Below are positions 23,975 to 32,977 of a DNA stretch of 44,857 nt, one piece after another (the stretch's first letter is position 1; each line of letters begins with the position of its first letter). A program made the position numbers and the translations under genes. The notes beneath the pieces are model-generated. The model saw nothing but the letters and a program-made list of their open reading frames with translations. It had not been told where the DNA came from and did not search any database. This DNA is from an uncultured Clostridia bacterium (lineage in GTDB: Bacteria; Bacillota; Clostridia; UBA1212; UBA1255): positions 1 through 44,857 of the forward strand of contig CANQOI010000012.1 of assembly GCA_947625435.1 (NCBI GenBank), given 5' to 3'.

Positions 23975-24697
23975 TTATGACCGCCTGCAGACGCATAGAT
24001 ATTCGGTATTACCGTCTCCGCCTTTTACGGGAGATTCGTAATATCCGTACGGTTCAAAGCCGCATGAAGCCATGAATATCTGTATATCTTCGGCACATTT
24101 CAGAGCGAGAGCCTTGTCCTTTACTATGCCTTTTTTGTTCAGCGCCTTTCTGCCGAGTTCAAATTGAGGCTTTATAAGACAGACTGCGATCCCGTCCTTT
24201 TTAAGCAATCTGTGTATATGGGGTATTATAAGTCTTATTGATATAAAAGATACATCGGCGCAGGCAATATCGTATCCGCCTTCATTTTCTCTGAAATCGC
24301 GTATGTCAGTATCTTCATATACAGATGTGCGGCTGTCGTCTCTTAACCGGATCGCCAATTGACCGTGACCGACATCAACGCACGACACATGCGCGGCGCC
24401 TCTTTTCAAAAGCACATCAGTAAAACCGCCTGTGGAAGAGCCTATATCTACGGCATTCGCGTCTTTTACGCATATCGCATACCTGTCCAGAGCGGACTCC
24501 AGCTTCAGTGCGCCTCTTCCCACATACTGTAAGGGATCAGGCATGCATTCTATCATATCGCGATCTTCATCGATCTCTCTCGAAGGCTTTGTGCATGCTA
24601 TGCCGTTCACCTTGACGCATCCGTCTTTTATGGCGCGCACCGCTCTCGTTCTGCTGTCATAATGCACTTTCCCGGTCACATAAACATCAAGCCTCAT
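23975..24697 (-). CDS. tlyA: TlyA family rRNA 2'-O-methyltransferase (hemolysin-like)
   Basis: A 240-residue protein with an N-terminal S4 RNA-binding domain (about 1-60, MRLDVYVTGKVHYDSRTRAVRAIKDGCVKVNG) and a C-terminal FtsJ-like methyltransferase domain. SAM-binding motif I is AVDIGSSTGGFTDVLLKRGA; motif IV has DIACADVSFISI, and LIKPQFELG supplies the catalytic Lys. TlyA methylates 16S and/or 23S rRNA cytidines in mycobacteria; the Firmicutes copies lie, as here, between dxs and argR and are often called hemolysin A without proof. It overlaps the dxs stop by four bases (ATGA). Confidence 0.93.
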   Translation of the reverse strand: MRLDVYVTGKVHYDSRTRAVRAIKDGCVKVNGIACTKPSREIDEDRDMIECMPDPLQYVGRGALKLESALDRYAICVKDANAVDIGSSTGGFTDVLLKRGAAHVSCVDVGHGQLAIRLRDDSRTSVYEDTDIRDFRENEGGYDIACADVSFISIRLIIPHIHRLLKKDGIAVCLIKPQFELGRKALNKKGIVKDKALALKCAEDIQIFMASCGFEPYGYYESPVKGGDGNTEYLCVCRRS

Positions 24698-26619
24698 GAA
24701 AAGCCTCTTTCCATACAGCTGATTATTCTTTGCGCTATCCCTTCTCCGTCCATTCCGAGCATCTTATAAAGCTCGTCAACGCTTCCGTGCTCTACAGGCT
24801 CCTCCGGCACGCCCACGGCTGTAAAATGCGTAGTGTTTCCTTCGGTCTTCAAAAGCATAGCCACGGAATGTGAAAATCCTCCGCTCAATACGCCGTCCTC
24901 GGCCGTCAGTATCAGATCGGGTTTCATTGCATCTATTTCGCCCAATATTCCGTCACCGTCAAGAGGTTTTAAAAAACGCGCATTGAATATCGTTATATTT
25001 ACATTGACATTCCTGCTCCTGAGTATTTCAGCCGCCTTTATACAGCTGTCCGTGATCCGGCCTATCGAAAGAATAAGTACTCTCGCCCGATCTTTATGCG
25101 CCGTATCTTCTCCGCTCCTGTATATGACGGCACCTTTCCCGTATTTTACCGGATACCTTTCCGTGATGCTCCTGTCCCACGTGTAAGAGTCTATTGCGGG
25201 ATATCTTATCACAAACGGCCCCGGTATGCTGATGTCTGCAGACATGCTTATCATCTGTCTGAGCTCTTCGGCGCATGACGGCGCGCAAACGGATATTCCG
25301 GGTACGGTATTCAGGTATGCAAGGTCATATATTCCGTGATGTGTCCTTCCGTCGCGTCCCGATATCCCTGCCCTGTCAAGAGTTATCGTCACCTTCAGCT
25401 TCTGGAGCGCACAGTCATGAAGCAGTTGGTCATATGCCCTCTGCATGAACGTAGAATAAATGGCAACGTACGGCTTAAGTCCCGCTGCCGCCATGCCGGC
25501 AGCCATCGTAACGGCATGTTCCTCCGCTATGCCCACATCGAAAAATCTGTCGTGGAACCGCTTGTCAAATTTTGAAAGTCCTGTACCGGACGGCATCGCC
25601 GCCGTTATTGCCGTTATTTTATCGTCCTTTTCCGCCAAGGCGCAGAGCTCTTCCGCTAATACATCGGAATATTTCATTTCACATCTGTCACATTCCGTTT
25701 TGTTTGCGGATGCGCGGTCGGCATATGCCGTCACTCCGTGATACTTGCTGGGATCCTCCTCCGCCTCGGGATATCCCATGCCTTTTTTCGTTATGATATG
25801 GAGTACGACGGGTCTGTCCATGTAAAACGCTTTTTCTATCGCTTTTTCTGTTTCTTCTATATCGTGCCCGTTTACCGGTCCTATATACTTAAGTCCTATT
25901 TCTTCGAACCATTCCCCCGGTATTGTCAGGACCCTGAACGCAGTCTTCATTCTTTTGATCTTGCGTATAATAAAATTGCCTATGCGCGGTATCCTGCCAA
26001 GTACTTGTTTTACGCCCTTTTTCATCCTTATATATGACTTGCCTGTTCTTATTTTACCGAGATATCTTGACATGCCTCCTATATTTCTCGATATTGACAT
26101 GCCGTTGTCATTAAGTATGAATACAACGCTTCCGAACATCCTGCCGGCATCGTTCAGGGCCTCGTACACCATACCGTTTGTAAAAGAGCCGTCCCCTATC
26201 ACAGCGGCCACCTTGTATTTTTCTCCGCGTATATCGCGCGCCCTTGCCATACCTATGGCGGCGGATACTGATGTTGAACTGTGTCCCGTTTCAAAAGAAT
26301 CGGCCTTGCTCTCATCGCGCTTCGGGAAGCCGCTCATTCCTCCGAACATACGAAGTGTATCAAATTCGTCGTTCCTTCCGGTAAGTATCTTATGCACGTA
26401 CGACTGATGACCTACATCCCAGATTATCTTATCGGTGTAGGGGTCGAGCACGCTGTAAAGCGCGATAGTGAGCTCAACAACGCCCAGATTGGAGGCCAGG
26501 TGCCCGCCGTTCTTCATAACGACATTTATGAGTCTTTCTCTTATCTCATTTGCAAGGAGTTCTTTTTCTTTATATGACAGATTCTTAACATCAGCCGGTG
26601 TCTTGATATTTTCAAGCAT
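24694..26619 (-). CDS. dxs: 1-deoxy-D-xylulose-5-phosphate synthase
   Basis: Thiamine-diphosphate enzyme joining pyruvate and glyceraldehyde-3-phosphate, first step of the non-mevalonate isoprenoid pathway. 641 residues. The motifs are GHQSYVHKILTGR, the ThDP site GDGSFTNGMVYEALNDAG, the transketolase-type catalytic region DVGIAEEHAVTMAAGMA and TLDRAGISGRDGRTHHGIYDLAYL. The C-terminal domain (about 510-640) is the usual transketolase C domain. The ATG at 26619 overlaps the ispA stop (TGATG); a TTG codon just upstream is rejected. It is translationally coupled to ispA before and tlyA after. Confidence 0.97.
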   Translation of the reverse strand: MLENIKTPADVKNLSYKEKELLANEIRERLINVVMKNGGHLASNLGVVELTIALYSVLDPYTDKIIWDVGHQSYVHKILTGRNDEFDTLRMFGGMSGFPKRDESKADSFETGHSSTSVSAAIGMARARDIRGEKYKVAAVIGDGSFTNGMVYEALNDAGRMFGSVVFILNDNGMSISRNIGGMSRYLGKIRTGKSYIRMKKGVKQVLGRIPRIGNFIIRKIKRMKTAFRVLTIPGEWFEEIGLKYIGPVNGHDIEETEKAIEKAFYMDRPVVLHIITKKGMGYPEAEEDPSKYHGVTAYADRASANKTECDRCEMKYSDVLAEELCALAEKDDKITAITAAMPSGTGLSKFDKRFHDRFFDVGIAEEHAVTMAAGMAAAGLKPYVAIYSTFMQRAYDQLLHDCALQKLKVTITLDRAGISGRDGRTHHGIYDLAYLNTVPGISVCAPSCAEELRQMISMSADISIPGPFVIRYPAIDSYTWDRSITERYPVKYGKGAVIYRSGEDTAHKDRARVLILSIGRITDSCIKAAEILRSRNVNVNITIFNARFLKPLDGDGILGEIDAMKPDLILTAEDGVLSGGFSHSVAMLLKTEGNTTHFTAVGVPEEPVEHGSVDELYKMLGMDGEGIAQRIISCMERGFS

Positions 26620-27554
26620 CAATAATTTCTCTCCAGTAAAAATACAGCGAGCTCTTTAAGAAATGTACATGACTTAAGAGATTTATCGTATTCATCCGCA
26701 TCGCCTGTCAGCTTTGCGAGCATATCGCATACGGACAGAGCGTGTTCCGTAAGTGAATCGAGTATTCTTTTACTTTCTTCTATGCCGAGCAATGTGACAA
26801 AAGTGGTCTTGCCGTCTTTAACATCGCTCCCAACAGGCTTTCCGAGAAGATGCTCATCGCCTTCCACATCGAGAATATCGTCTTTGATCTGGAATGCAAG
26901 ACCTATCGTGTCGGCATATTCTATGAGCAGCTTTGCCTTCTCGGTATTCATTGTATCAGATACGGCGGCTGCCGCCAGTATCGGAGCACGCAGCAGCGCT
27001 CCCGTCTTGCATTTGCAAAGATATCGCAGCTCTTCCTCGGATATTTTACGTGTCTCGGCATCAAGGTCGACTATCTGCCCGCCTATCATACCTTCGGTGC
27101 CGGCGCAGACGGCTATTTCCTTTATGGCTTCTGCGCCGCAGCGCGGCTTGTTAAGCTGGGCGGCGCCGCGGGCGGCCACTTCAAATGCCATTGTAAGAAG
27201 AGCATCTCCCGCAAGTATCGCCGTCGCCTCATCGAACTGCTTGTGGCACGAATATCTTCCTCTCCTGTAATCGTCATCGTCCATTGCCGGCAGATCGTCG
27301 TGTATGAGCGAATAAGTATGTATCATTTCTATAGCGCATGCAAAAGGCATTATCGTTTCTTCGGAAACTCCCAAAACAGCCGCCGCAGTAACGGCGAGCA
27401 CCGGCCTTATTCTTTTGCCGCCGGCAAGAAGGCTGTATCTCATTGCCTCATAAACGATCTTCTGCGGATTATCATACACGCGCACTGTGTCGTCAAGATA
27501 CTTATTTACGCGTTCGGCCACACTGTTAAGCTCCTTTATAAATTCCTCATTCAT
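26619..27554 (-). CDS. ispA: Polyprenyl (farnesyl/geranylgeranyl) diphosphate synthase
   Basis: Condenses isopentenyl diphosphate with allylic diphosphates to feed undecaprenyl phosphate and quinone-type lipids. About 311 residues. The first aspartate-rich motif is HDDLPAMDDDDYRRG (the DDxxxxD form typical of bacterial type II FPPS) and the second is FQIKDDILDVEGD. LLAGGKRIRPVL and EMIHTYSLI are also conserved. The ATG at 27554 follows GGAGCTGATAATA; the upstream in-frame start at 27587 would add an unconserved segment. It overlaps xseB by eight bases and dxs by one. Confidence 0.94.
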   Translation of the reverse strand: MNEEFIKELNSVAERVNKYLDDTVRVYDNPQKIVYEAMRYSLLAGGKRIRPVLAVTAAAVLGVSEETIMPFACAIEMIHTYSLIHDDLPAMDDDDYRRGRYSCHKQFDEATAILAGDALLTMAFEVAARGAAQLNKPRCGAEAIKEIAVCAGTEGMIGGQIVDLDAETRKISEEELRYLCKCKTGALLRAPILAAAAVSDTMNTEKAKLLIEYADTIGLAFQIKDDILDVEGDEHLLGKPVGSDVKDGKTTFVTLLGIEESKRILDSLTEHALSVCDMLAKLTGDADEYDKSLKSCTFLKELAVFLLERNY

Positions 27555-27783
27555 TATTATCAGCTCCGTTCGGAATATTCCTGTCAATGTTCACAGTCTC
27601 AATTTTCTTATGGTAACCGTCCAGCTTGTCCTGACAGTATTTTATGAGCTGTGACGCCTTTTCAAATTGTGTTATCGATTCTTCAAGGGGCAGATTTCCG
27701 CCCTCAAGCTTCCTGATTATTTCTTCAATTTGCGATTTGGCCTCTTCAAATGTCATATTTTCCCGTAAAATGTCATCATTCAT
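27547..27783 (-). CDS. xseB: Exodeoxyribonuclease VII small subunit
   Basis: Small subunit of the ssDNA-specific exonuclease VII. The 78-residue protein has the single conserved helical hairpin MTFEEAKSQIEEIIRKLEGGNLPLEES followed by LIKYCQDKLDGYHKKIE. The size is typical. It lies 21 bases after xseA and overlaps ispA by eight bases, the standard order in Firmicutes. Confidence 0.95.
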   Translation of the reverse strand: MNDDILRENMTFEEAKSQIEEIIRKLEGGNLPLEESITQFEKASQLIKYCQDKLDGYHKKIETVNIDRNIPNGADNNE

Positions 27784-27804
27784 TCTTATCCATCCCCCAT
27801 ATTC

Positions 27805-29013
27805 TCAGTCCGTGCGAACGGCGGCAAAGCGTCCGTTTCCTGTCTGTATATCAATGGCTTCGCCGTTTTTTATCTCGCCTGCAGACAATACAGGCAAGCC
27901 CTTTATGTTATACACTATGCTGTATCCGCGCTTCAGTACCGCTTTGGGATCCAGTGCGGTCAGATGCGCGCTCAAAGCCTTTATATTCTCAACGCTGCGA
28001 TGTATGTTCATATCCGTAAGCTCTTGTATCCTGGCCGAGTATGAATCAATATTAATCATTTCATTTTCTGTTCTCTCAAACGGCTTTTGAATACATGCCG
28101 AGCTTATGAGCCTGTCCAGCTCCATCTGCTTGATACGGCAGTTCACCGTGGGGAGAGCCGAGACTTTACGCTTATATCCGTCAATGCGTTCTCTCATTTC
28201 GGCGAGCACCGGTACTGCGAGCTCTGCGGCAGCGGAAGGCGTAGGCGCGCGCAGATCTGCGGCAAAATCAGTGAGTGTAAAATCCGTTTCATGTCCCACT
28301 GCCGATATTACGGGTATCTTGCATGCAGCCACCGCTCTTACAGTGGCTTCTTCATTGAATGCCCACAGATCCTCTATGGACCCTCCGCCGCGTCCCACAA
28401 TGACGACATCGCAGCATTTTGTACTGTTTATATAGTCAAATGCCCTCACTATCTCCGGGGATGCTTTTTCTCCCTGGACCGAAACGTGTATATGCGTTAT
28501 GTTCATAGTGGGGAAACGTCTTTCTATCACGTTTTTTATGTCGCGTATAACGGCGCCCGTTTCTGAAGTTATTACTCCTACACACGACGGCAGCAGCGGC
28601 AGAGGTCTTTTTCGTGATGTATCAAAAAGGCCCTCGGCTTCAAGTTTTTTCTTAAGCTCCTCAAAAGCGGCATACAGAGAACCCGTTCCGTCAGGCAGCA
28701 ACGATTCCGCGTAAAGCTGGTAGACCCCGTCTCTTTCATATACCGATATATTCCCGAATGCTATAACGCGCATGCCGTCTCTCGGCATGAATCTCAGCTG
28801 ACGCACATAGCCTGAGAACATGACGCATTTAAGCAGTCCGCCCTGATCCTTCAGGCTGAAATACGCGTGTCCCGAATTATATATCTTAAAATTTGATATT
28901 TCACCGCTGACATATATGCCCGATAAATTCATATCAGACACTATCAGACTTTTTATATATTGATTTACACCCGATACGGACAACACCTTTTCGGGATCAC
29001 GTATCGGAATCAC
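27805..29013 (-). CDS. xseA: Exodeoxyribonuclease VII large subunit
   Basis: Catalytic subunit of exonuclease VII, which degrades single-stranded DNA from both ends. 402 residues. The N-terminal OB-fold (about 8-105: VNQYIKSLIVSDMNLSGIYV, GEISNFKIYNSGHAYFSLKD) is followed by the catalytic domain with GVITSETGAVIRDI, VIVGRGGGSIEDLWAFNEE and SAVGHETDFTLTDFAADLRA. A coiled-coil region (about 280-345) and C-terminal strand (DPKAVLKRGYSIV) complete it. The start is a GTG at 29013 inside the nusB end, with GGGGAGC upstream. The gene folD, often between nusB and xseA, is missing here. Confidence 0.95.
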   Translation of the reverse strand: MIPIRDPEKVLSVSGVNQYIKSLIVSDMNLSGIYVSGEISNFKIYNSGHAYFSLKDQGGLLKCVMFSGYVRQLRFMPRDGMRVIAFGNISVYERDGVYQLYAESLLPDGTGSLYAAFEELKKKLEAEGLFDTSRKRPLPLLPSCVGVITSETGAVIRDIKNVIERRFPTMNITHIHVSVQGEKASPEIVRAFDYINSTKCCDVVIVGRGGGSIEDLWAFNEEATVRAVAACKIPVISAVGHETDFTLTDFAADLRAPTPSAAAELAVPVLAEMRERIDGYKRKVSALPTVNCRIKQMELDRLISSACIQKPFERTENEMINIDSYSARIQELTDMNIHRSVENIKALSAHLTALDPKAVLKRGYSIVYNIKGLPVLSAGEIKNGEAIDIQTGNGRFAAVRTD

Positions 29014-29467
29014 TGTATACGCTCCCCAATATGCCGTTTATAAAGCTTCCGGCGTCCTTGTGGCTGTATTTTTTGGCAAGCTCAACAGCCTCGTTTATAG
29101 AAACGCTCACCGGTATATCGTCTCTGAAAAGTATCTCAAAAATAGCCACACGCATTATGGCAAGATCCATTTTGGACATCCTGTCTATCGTCCAGTCTTT
29201 TGAGTATTTCATAACATATCTGTCTATTTCCGAGACATGTTCTATTACGCCTTCAAGCACATTCTGTATATAAACTCTGTCAAGAGCCGCTTCCCTGTCT
29301 TCCGATATGCTGTCATAATACACATCTATCATTTCGCTGCAATCTTTTGCGTCGGACAGACTGCCGCCCCCCTGATCCTGAGAGTCAGAGATGCTGAGCC
29401 TACTGTCCGTGAACATATTCTGGAACACTATCTTAACTGCGGCTTCTCTTGAATCACGTCTGCTCAT
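28997..29467 (-). CDS. nusB: Transcription antitermination factor NusB
   Basis: NusB, with NusE/S10, binds boxA RNA and supports rRNA antitermination. About 156 residues. It starts MSRRDSREAAVKIVFQNMF, the canonical N-terminus, and ends with the conserved helices MDLAIMRVAIFEILFRDDIPVSVSINEAVELAKKY and the end GSFINGILGSV. The ATG at 29467 is preceded by AGGAGAAG; the TTG at 29488 would overlap that site. An insert of about 20 residues (DSQDQGGGSLSDAKDC) lies between the first helices and makes it longer than the usual 130-140. Confidence 0.93.
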   Translation of the reverse strand: MSRRDSREAAVKIVFQNMFTDSRLSISDSQDQGGGSLSDAKDCSEMIDVYYDSISEDREAALDRVYIQNVLEGVIEHVSEIDRYVMKYSKDWTIDRMSKMDLAIMRVAIFEILFRDDIPVSVSINEAVELAKKYSHKDAGSFINGILGSVYSDSDT

Positions 29468-29497
29468 ATATTGATCTTCTCCTGACAAATACTGTAT

Positions 29498-29725
29498 TTA
29501 TCTGTATGACCCCGGCGGAAGTATTTTATCGAGAAGATTCTTAAGAAACATCTTATCCTTCTGAAGCTGTCTGCCGAGGAGTATCCCCACTGCCGCACAG
29601 AACGCTACAAACAACGTCTGTATTATACCGAGCTTTACAAACGAAAAGCCTACGAGTATACCTATAACGGCGCCGTTTATGGCGTAATAATGCTGTCTGT
29701 AAAATTTATAGATCCTTCTTAGCAT
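29498..29725 (-). CDS. Small membrane protein of the DUF2273 family (Asp23 cluster)
   Basis: A 75-residue protein with two close membrane segments (about 15-50: AINGAVIGILVGFSFVKLGIIQTLFVAFCAAVGILLG) and basic ends. This matches the DUF2273 proteins that sit next to amaP and asp23 in Firmicutes. It probably belongs to the Asp23 membrane complex, but its role is unknown. The ATG at 29725 is preferred, with GGAGG at seven bases; the ATG at 29731 is too near that site. It begins two bases after the amaP stop. Confidence 0.82.
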   Translation of the reverse strand: MLRRIYKFYRQHYYAINGAVIGILVGFSFVKLGIIQTLFVAFCAAVGILLGRQLQKDKMFLKNLLDKILPPGSYR

Positions 29726-29727
29726 AT

Positions 29728-30276
29728 TCATTCCTCCGTCTTTGTGGCCGCAGAAACACCGTCCACATTTACATCAATAAGAGATACCGATATTTCCATT
29801 GTACTCTCCACGGATTCCTTTATCCTGTCCTGCACGCTCCTGCACAGATTAGGAACATGAACATCCGGATATACGGATAATTTTACATTTATCTCTACGC
29901 CGCGCTTTGTAAATCTCGCTTTTGACTTTGCATCCTTGACGCCGCTGAACCTTTTTGAGAGAGCGAGCGCTATGTTTTCTATAGAATTGGCAGAAATACG
30001 TATAACACCTGTTTCGTTATTTGTGCAATAATACGAATTTGAGCGTCTGCCCTTTATACCCGATGTCAGAACGGCGACATTTAAAGCTAAGAAAACAGCG
30101 CCGAAAACAAAAAGCATAGCATCGTATTGATTGGACCTGTTAAATGTGACATCAACGTAGTCAAGTACGGTAACAAGTATTTTTTTGTCTGAAAACGGGG
30201 CAAGCATTATTATTCCGCACAGTATTGTGGAAAAAAAAGCATACACCGCCACGAGTATCCTGTAAAACAGATTCAT
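29728..30276 (-). CDS. amaP: AmaP, alkaline shock response membrane anchor
   Basis: AmaP holds Asp23 at the membrane. The 182-residue protein has two N-terminal membrane helices (about 5-30 and 52-72: MLFVFGAVFLALNVAVLTSGIKG) and a C-terminal Asp23-like domain (about 85-175) with IRISANSIENIALALSKR and VEINVKLSVYPDVHVPNL. The layout is that of Staphylococcus and Clostridia AmaP. Its ATG overlaps the asp23 stop (ATGA), so the two proteins are made together. Confidence 0.88.
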   Translation of the reverse strand: MNLFYRILVAVYAFFSTILCGIIMLAPFSDKKILVTVLDYVDVTFNRSNQYDAMLFVFGAVFLALNVAVLTSGIKGRRSNSYYCTNNETGVIRISANSIENIALALSKRFSGVKDAKSKARFTKRGVEINVKLSVYPDVHVPNLCRSVQDRIKESVESTMEISVSLIDVNVDGVSAATKTEE

Positions 30277-30683
30277 TTGTCATCACTCTCACATTCTTTA
30301 TCAGCGTCATATTTGCTGTAATCAACACCCTGTATGTGTATATTAACTGCGTCTACAGATATTCCGGACAGAGATTCTATAGTGTTCTTTACATTTTCCT
30401 GTATTTCAAATGCGAGATCCGGTATACGGTATCCGTATTTTACAACCACATACAAGTCAACGGTCGTGACATTGTTCTTTGTTACGACTTTAACACCCTT
30501 TGACGGATTGCGTCTTCCGAATACTTCGGCAATACCTCCGGCGAATCCGCCGCTCATTCCCGAGACGCCTTTAACTTCGGAAGCCGCGACACCGGCCATT
30601 ACCGCTATCGCTTCGTCCGTCACCATCATTTCATCGGCATCATCAAACATAAACGGGTTATATTCTTCATTATTATCAGGCAT
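30273..30683 (-). CDS. Asp23/Gls24 family envelope stress protein
   Basis: Asp23-type proteins form a membrane-proximal network linked to envelope stress. 136 residues. The core (about 22-115) is characteristic: VTDEAIAVMAGVAASEVKGVSGM, FGRRNPSKGVKVVTKNNVTTVDLYVVVKYGYRIPDLAFEIQENVKNTIESLSG and VDAVNIHIQGVDY. CGGAGGTTTCAGC precedes the ATG. The gene heads the block that runs through nusB to spoIVB, 42 bases after gpmI and with no terminator in between, so read-through from gpmI is likely. Confidence 0.93.
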   Translation of the reverse strand: MPDNNEEYNPFMFDDADEMMVTDEAIAVMAGVAASEVKGVSGMSGGFAGGIAEVFGRRNPSKGVKVVTKNNVTTVDLYVVVKYGYRIPDLAFEIQENVKNTIESLSGISVDAVNIHIQGVDYSKYDADKECESDDK

Positions 30684-30725
30684 GCTGAAACCTCCGGATA
30701 CTGCTGAATATCATGCTCGAAGCGG

Positions 30726-32342
30726 TCACACACTTTCTATTATACTCTCATCCCATCCTTCCGGCTTATCTATGCCGAGGAGCTTTACAACGGAAGCAGC
30801 TATATTCGAAAGTCCGAAATTGCCGTCCTTAACGGTATATTTATCTTTATTCTCCGTGTTATCGTAGAATATACACGGAACGGGATTCAGAGTATGTGCG
30901 GTCTTCGCCTTAGGAGTTCCGTCTTTGCTCAGTACTACTTTACCCTTTTTGATCTCGTACATTTCATCCGCGTTTCCGTGATCGGCAGTGATTATGGCCA
31001 TTCCACCCAGAGCATCTATGACGGGAAGTATCCTTGAAAGACACAGGTCGACCGTCTCAACGGCAATTCTGGCAGCCGCGAGGTTCCCCGTATGTCCCAC
31101 CATATCGCCGTTTGCGAAATTCACTCTTACATATTTGTATTTACCGCTCTTTATCTCGGATATGAGCGCATCCGTGACCTCTGCCGCCTTCATCCACGGT
31201 CTCTGCTCAAACGGTACGACATCCGACTTGACTTCGATATATGTCTCAAGCTCCTCGCTGAATTTGCCGCTCCTGTTTCCGTTCCAGAAATATGTCACGT
31301 GTCCGAACTTTTGTGTTTCCGCAACGGCAAGCTGCGGTATTCCGTTCTTTGCCAGCAGCTCTCCCATCGTATTGCTTATAGAAGGCGGTTCTACGAGAAA
31401 TCTTGAAGGTATGCCCAGGTCTCCGTCATACTGGAGCATTCCGGCATAGCATACGTCCGGGAATCTTTTCCTTGAAAATGTATTCAGATCCTTATCTTCG
31501 AACGCTCTGCTTATCTCGAGCGCACGGTCTCCCCTGAAATTGAAGAATATGACTGAGTCTCCGTCCTCTACAGTACCTACAGGGCCGTTTTCGTCAGCTA
31601 TGACAAACGGCGGCAGATCCTGATCTATGCAGCCTGTCTCGTCTCTGTATGTTTCTATCGCATGCTGCGCTGTATCGAACTGCCTGCCTTCTCCCAATAC
31701 ATGTGTGTTCCATCCCCGCTCCACCATGGACCAATCCGCCTCGTAACGGTCCATAGTTATGTTCATACGTCCTCCGCCGCTCGCTATACGCACGTCGAAG
31801 CTGTCGGATCTTATACCGTTCAGGAATTCCTCAAACGGACATACATAATCAAGGGCAGACGTTTCTCCCACGTCTCTTCCGTCAAGTAAAATATGAATAC
31901 GCACCCTGCCGACTTTTTCTTCCTTGGCCTGCGATATCATTGCTTTAAGGTGATTTATGTGCGAATGTACATTGCCGTCGGAAAAGAGTCCTATAAAATG
32001 AAGTGTTGAATCGTTTTTTCTTACATTGGCGATTATCTCTGTCCAACCTTTGGCTCTGAACATATTGCCTGATTCAATGGATTCGTTTACCAGCTTCGCT
32101 CCCTGACTGTATACGGCGCCGGCCCCTATGGCATTATGTCCCACCTCTGAATTTCCCATATCATCATCTGTGGGAAGTCCTACGGCAGTACCGTGAGCCT
32201 TAAGCGATGTGTGCTTATAATTCTGAAAAAGTCTGTCAAGCACCGGAGTATACGCAAGCTTTACGGCATTACCTTCCTCGCTCTGTCTTATACCGACTCC
32301 GTCCATAACTACAGTAACTACAGGTCCTCTATATGAAAACAT
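30726..32342 (-). CDS. gpmI: 2,3-bisphosphoglycerate-independent phosphoglycerate mutase
   Basis: Interconverts 3- and 2-phosphoglycerate in glycolysis; a manganese enzyme of the alkaline phosphatase superfamily. About 538 residues, slightly above the usual 510. Metal and phosphoserine sites: VVMDGVGIR at the N-terminus, DDDMGNSEVGHNAIGAGAVY (nucleophile Ser), HSHINHL-type loop (NVHSHINHL), and the C-terminal ITADHGNADEM and KTAHTLNPVP. The ATG at 32342 follows CGGAGGC; the TTG at 32360 lies before that site. A promoter TTGATT-17-TAAAAT is at 32380-32408. Confidence 0.96.
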   Translation of the reverse strand: MFSYRGPVVTVVMDGVGIRQSEEGNAVKLAYTPVLDRLFQNYKHTSLKAHGTAVGLPTDDDMGNSEVGHNAIGAGAVYSQGAKLVNESIESGNMFRAKGWTEIIANVRKNDSTLHFIGLFSDGNVHSHINHLKAMISQAKEEKVGRVRIHILLDGRDVGETSALDYVCPFEEFLNGIRSDSFDVRIASGGGRMNITMDRYEADWSMVERGWNTHVLGEGRQFDTAQHAIETYRDETGCIDQDLPPFVIADENGPVGTVEDGDSVIFFNFRGDRALEISRAFEDKDLNTFSRKRFPDVCYAGMLQYDGDLGIPSRFLVEPPSISNTMGELLAKNGIPQLAVAETQKFGHVTYFWNGNRSGKFSEELETYIEVKSDVVPFEQRPWMKAAEVTDALISEIKSGKYKYVRVNFANGDMVGHTGNLAAARIAVETVDLCLSRILPVIDALGGMAIITADHGNADEMYEIKKGKVVLSKDGTPKAKTAHTLNPVPCIFYDNTENKDKYTVKDGNFGLSNIAASVVKLLGIDKPEGWDESIIESV

Positions 32343-32379
32343 TTCATTGCCTCCGAACAATTGATTTTATTACCTGTAT

Positions 32380-32408
32380 ATTTTACTAAAGACATGAGGA
32401 AAAATCAA
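32380..32408 (-). promoter_or_regulatory. Promoter of gpmI
   Basis: On the minus strand TTGATT (32403-32408) and TAAAAT (32380-32385) are 17 bases apart, about 38 bases before the ATG. Confidence 0.6.
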
Positions 32409-32428
32409 TCTAATAAATGCCTGAAGCA

Positions 32429-32455
32429 GGAGCCGGCACATTTCATACCGGCTCC
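32429..32455 (-). terminator. Hairpin after the PC4-like gene
   Basis: GGAGCCGG (32429-32436) pairs with CCGGCTCC (32448-32455) around an 11-base loop, 67 bases past the stop at 32522. No U-run follows on the minus strand, so termination may be weak and read-through into gpmI is possible. Confidence 0.5.
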
Positions 32456-32521
32456 GTATTGTGTTATGGTCGTGATCGAGATGATATTATCTTATTTTAT
32501 TTATGATTATAATGTTATATG

Positions 32522-32917
32522 TCATGATGCCTGTTCGCCTTCATCGGTTTCCATGTAATCGCATGCCGCATCACTCTCGGGAGACATAAAGGGTTCCTGA
32601 GCATCCTGTATATTTTCAGCCTCGTTCTCTTTTATGTCGCCTTCATACTCATGCTGATCACTGCCCTTTTTCATATCAATGAGCATCGGATTTATGTTGT
32701 TGAGAATATCCATAAAGAGTAAGAACTCTTCTCTGTCGAGAGTTATGCCCTTCTGCGGATATCGCCCGTCAACAGACCACATGCGTATATCAAGCTTTTT
32801 GGGTCCGTTGTTCCATCTGATTATGTTTATCTCGATATTGTTCTGATCCGTTTTGTTTATGATCCCGAACCTGCCTTCGATCGTACGTACCAGCGTATTT
32901 TTCCTCTGAGATTCCAT
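32522..32917 (-). CDS. PC4/YdbC-like single-stranded nucleic acid binding protein
   Basis: A 131-residue protein whose N-terminal 75 residues fit the bacterial YdbC branch of the PC4 (transcriptional coactivator p15) fold: IEINIIRWNNGPKKLDIRMWSVDG then KGITLDREEFLLFMDIL. Family members bind ssDNA or RNA as dimers. The C-terminal half (about 85-131) is an acidic, low-complexity tail (EYEGDIKENEAENIQDAQE), not part of the fold, perhaps regulatory like the acidic tail of SSB. GGAGGAGG gives an excellent start. A near-perfect promoter (32978-33006) and a 40-bp palindrome (33005-33044) lie upstream, so expression is probably strong and controlled. Function in this organism unknown. Confidence 0.75.
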   Translation of the reverse strand: MESQRKNTLVRTIEGRFGIINKTDQNNIEINIIRWNNGPKKLDIRMWSVDGRYPQKGITLDREEFLLFMDILNNINPMLIDMKKGSDQHEYEGDIKENEAENIQDAQEPFMSPESDAACDYMETDEGEQAS

Positions 32918-32977
32918 AATAACACCTCCTCCTTTTGTGAATTGTCATAACGGTCACCTCCTTTTGTTTTCAGCGGC

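Noticed and set aside
26850-27647. A 265-codon open frame on the plus strand
   Set aside because: Antisense to ispA and xseB, both clear genes; composition is Cys- and His-rich in the way of shadow frames.
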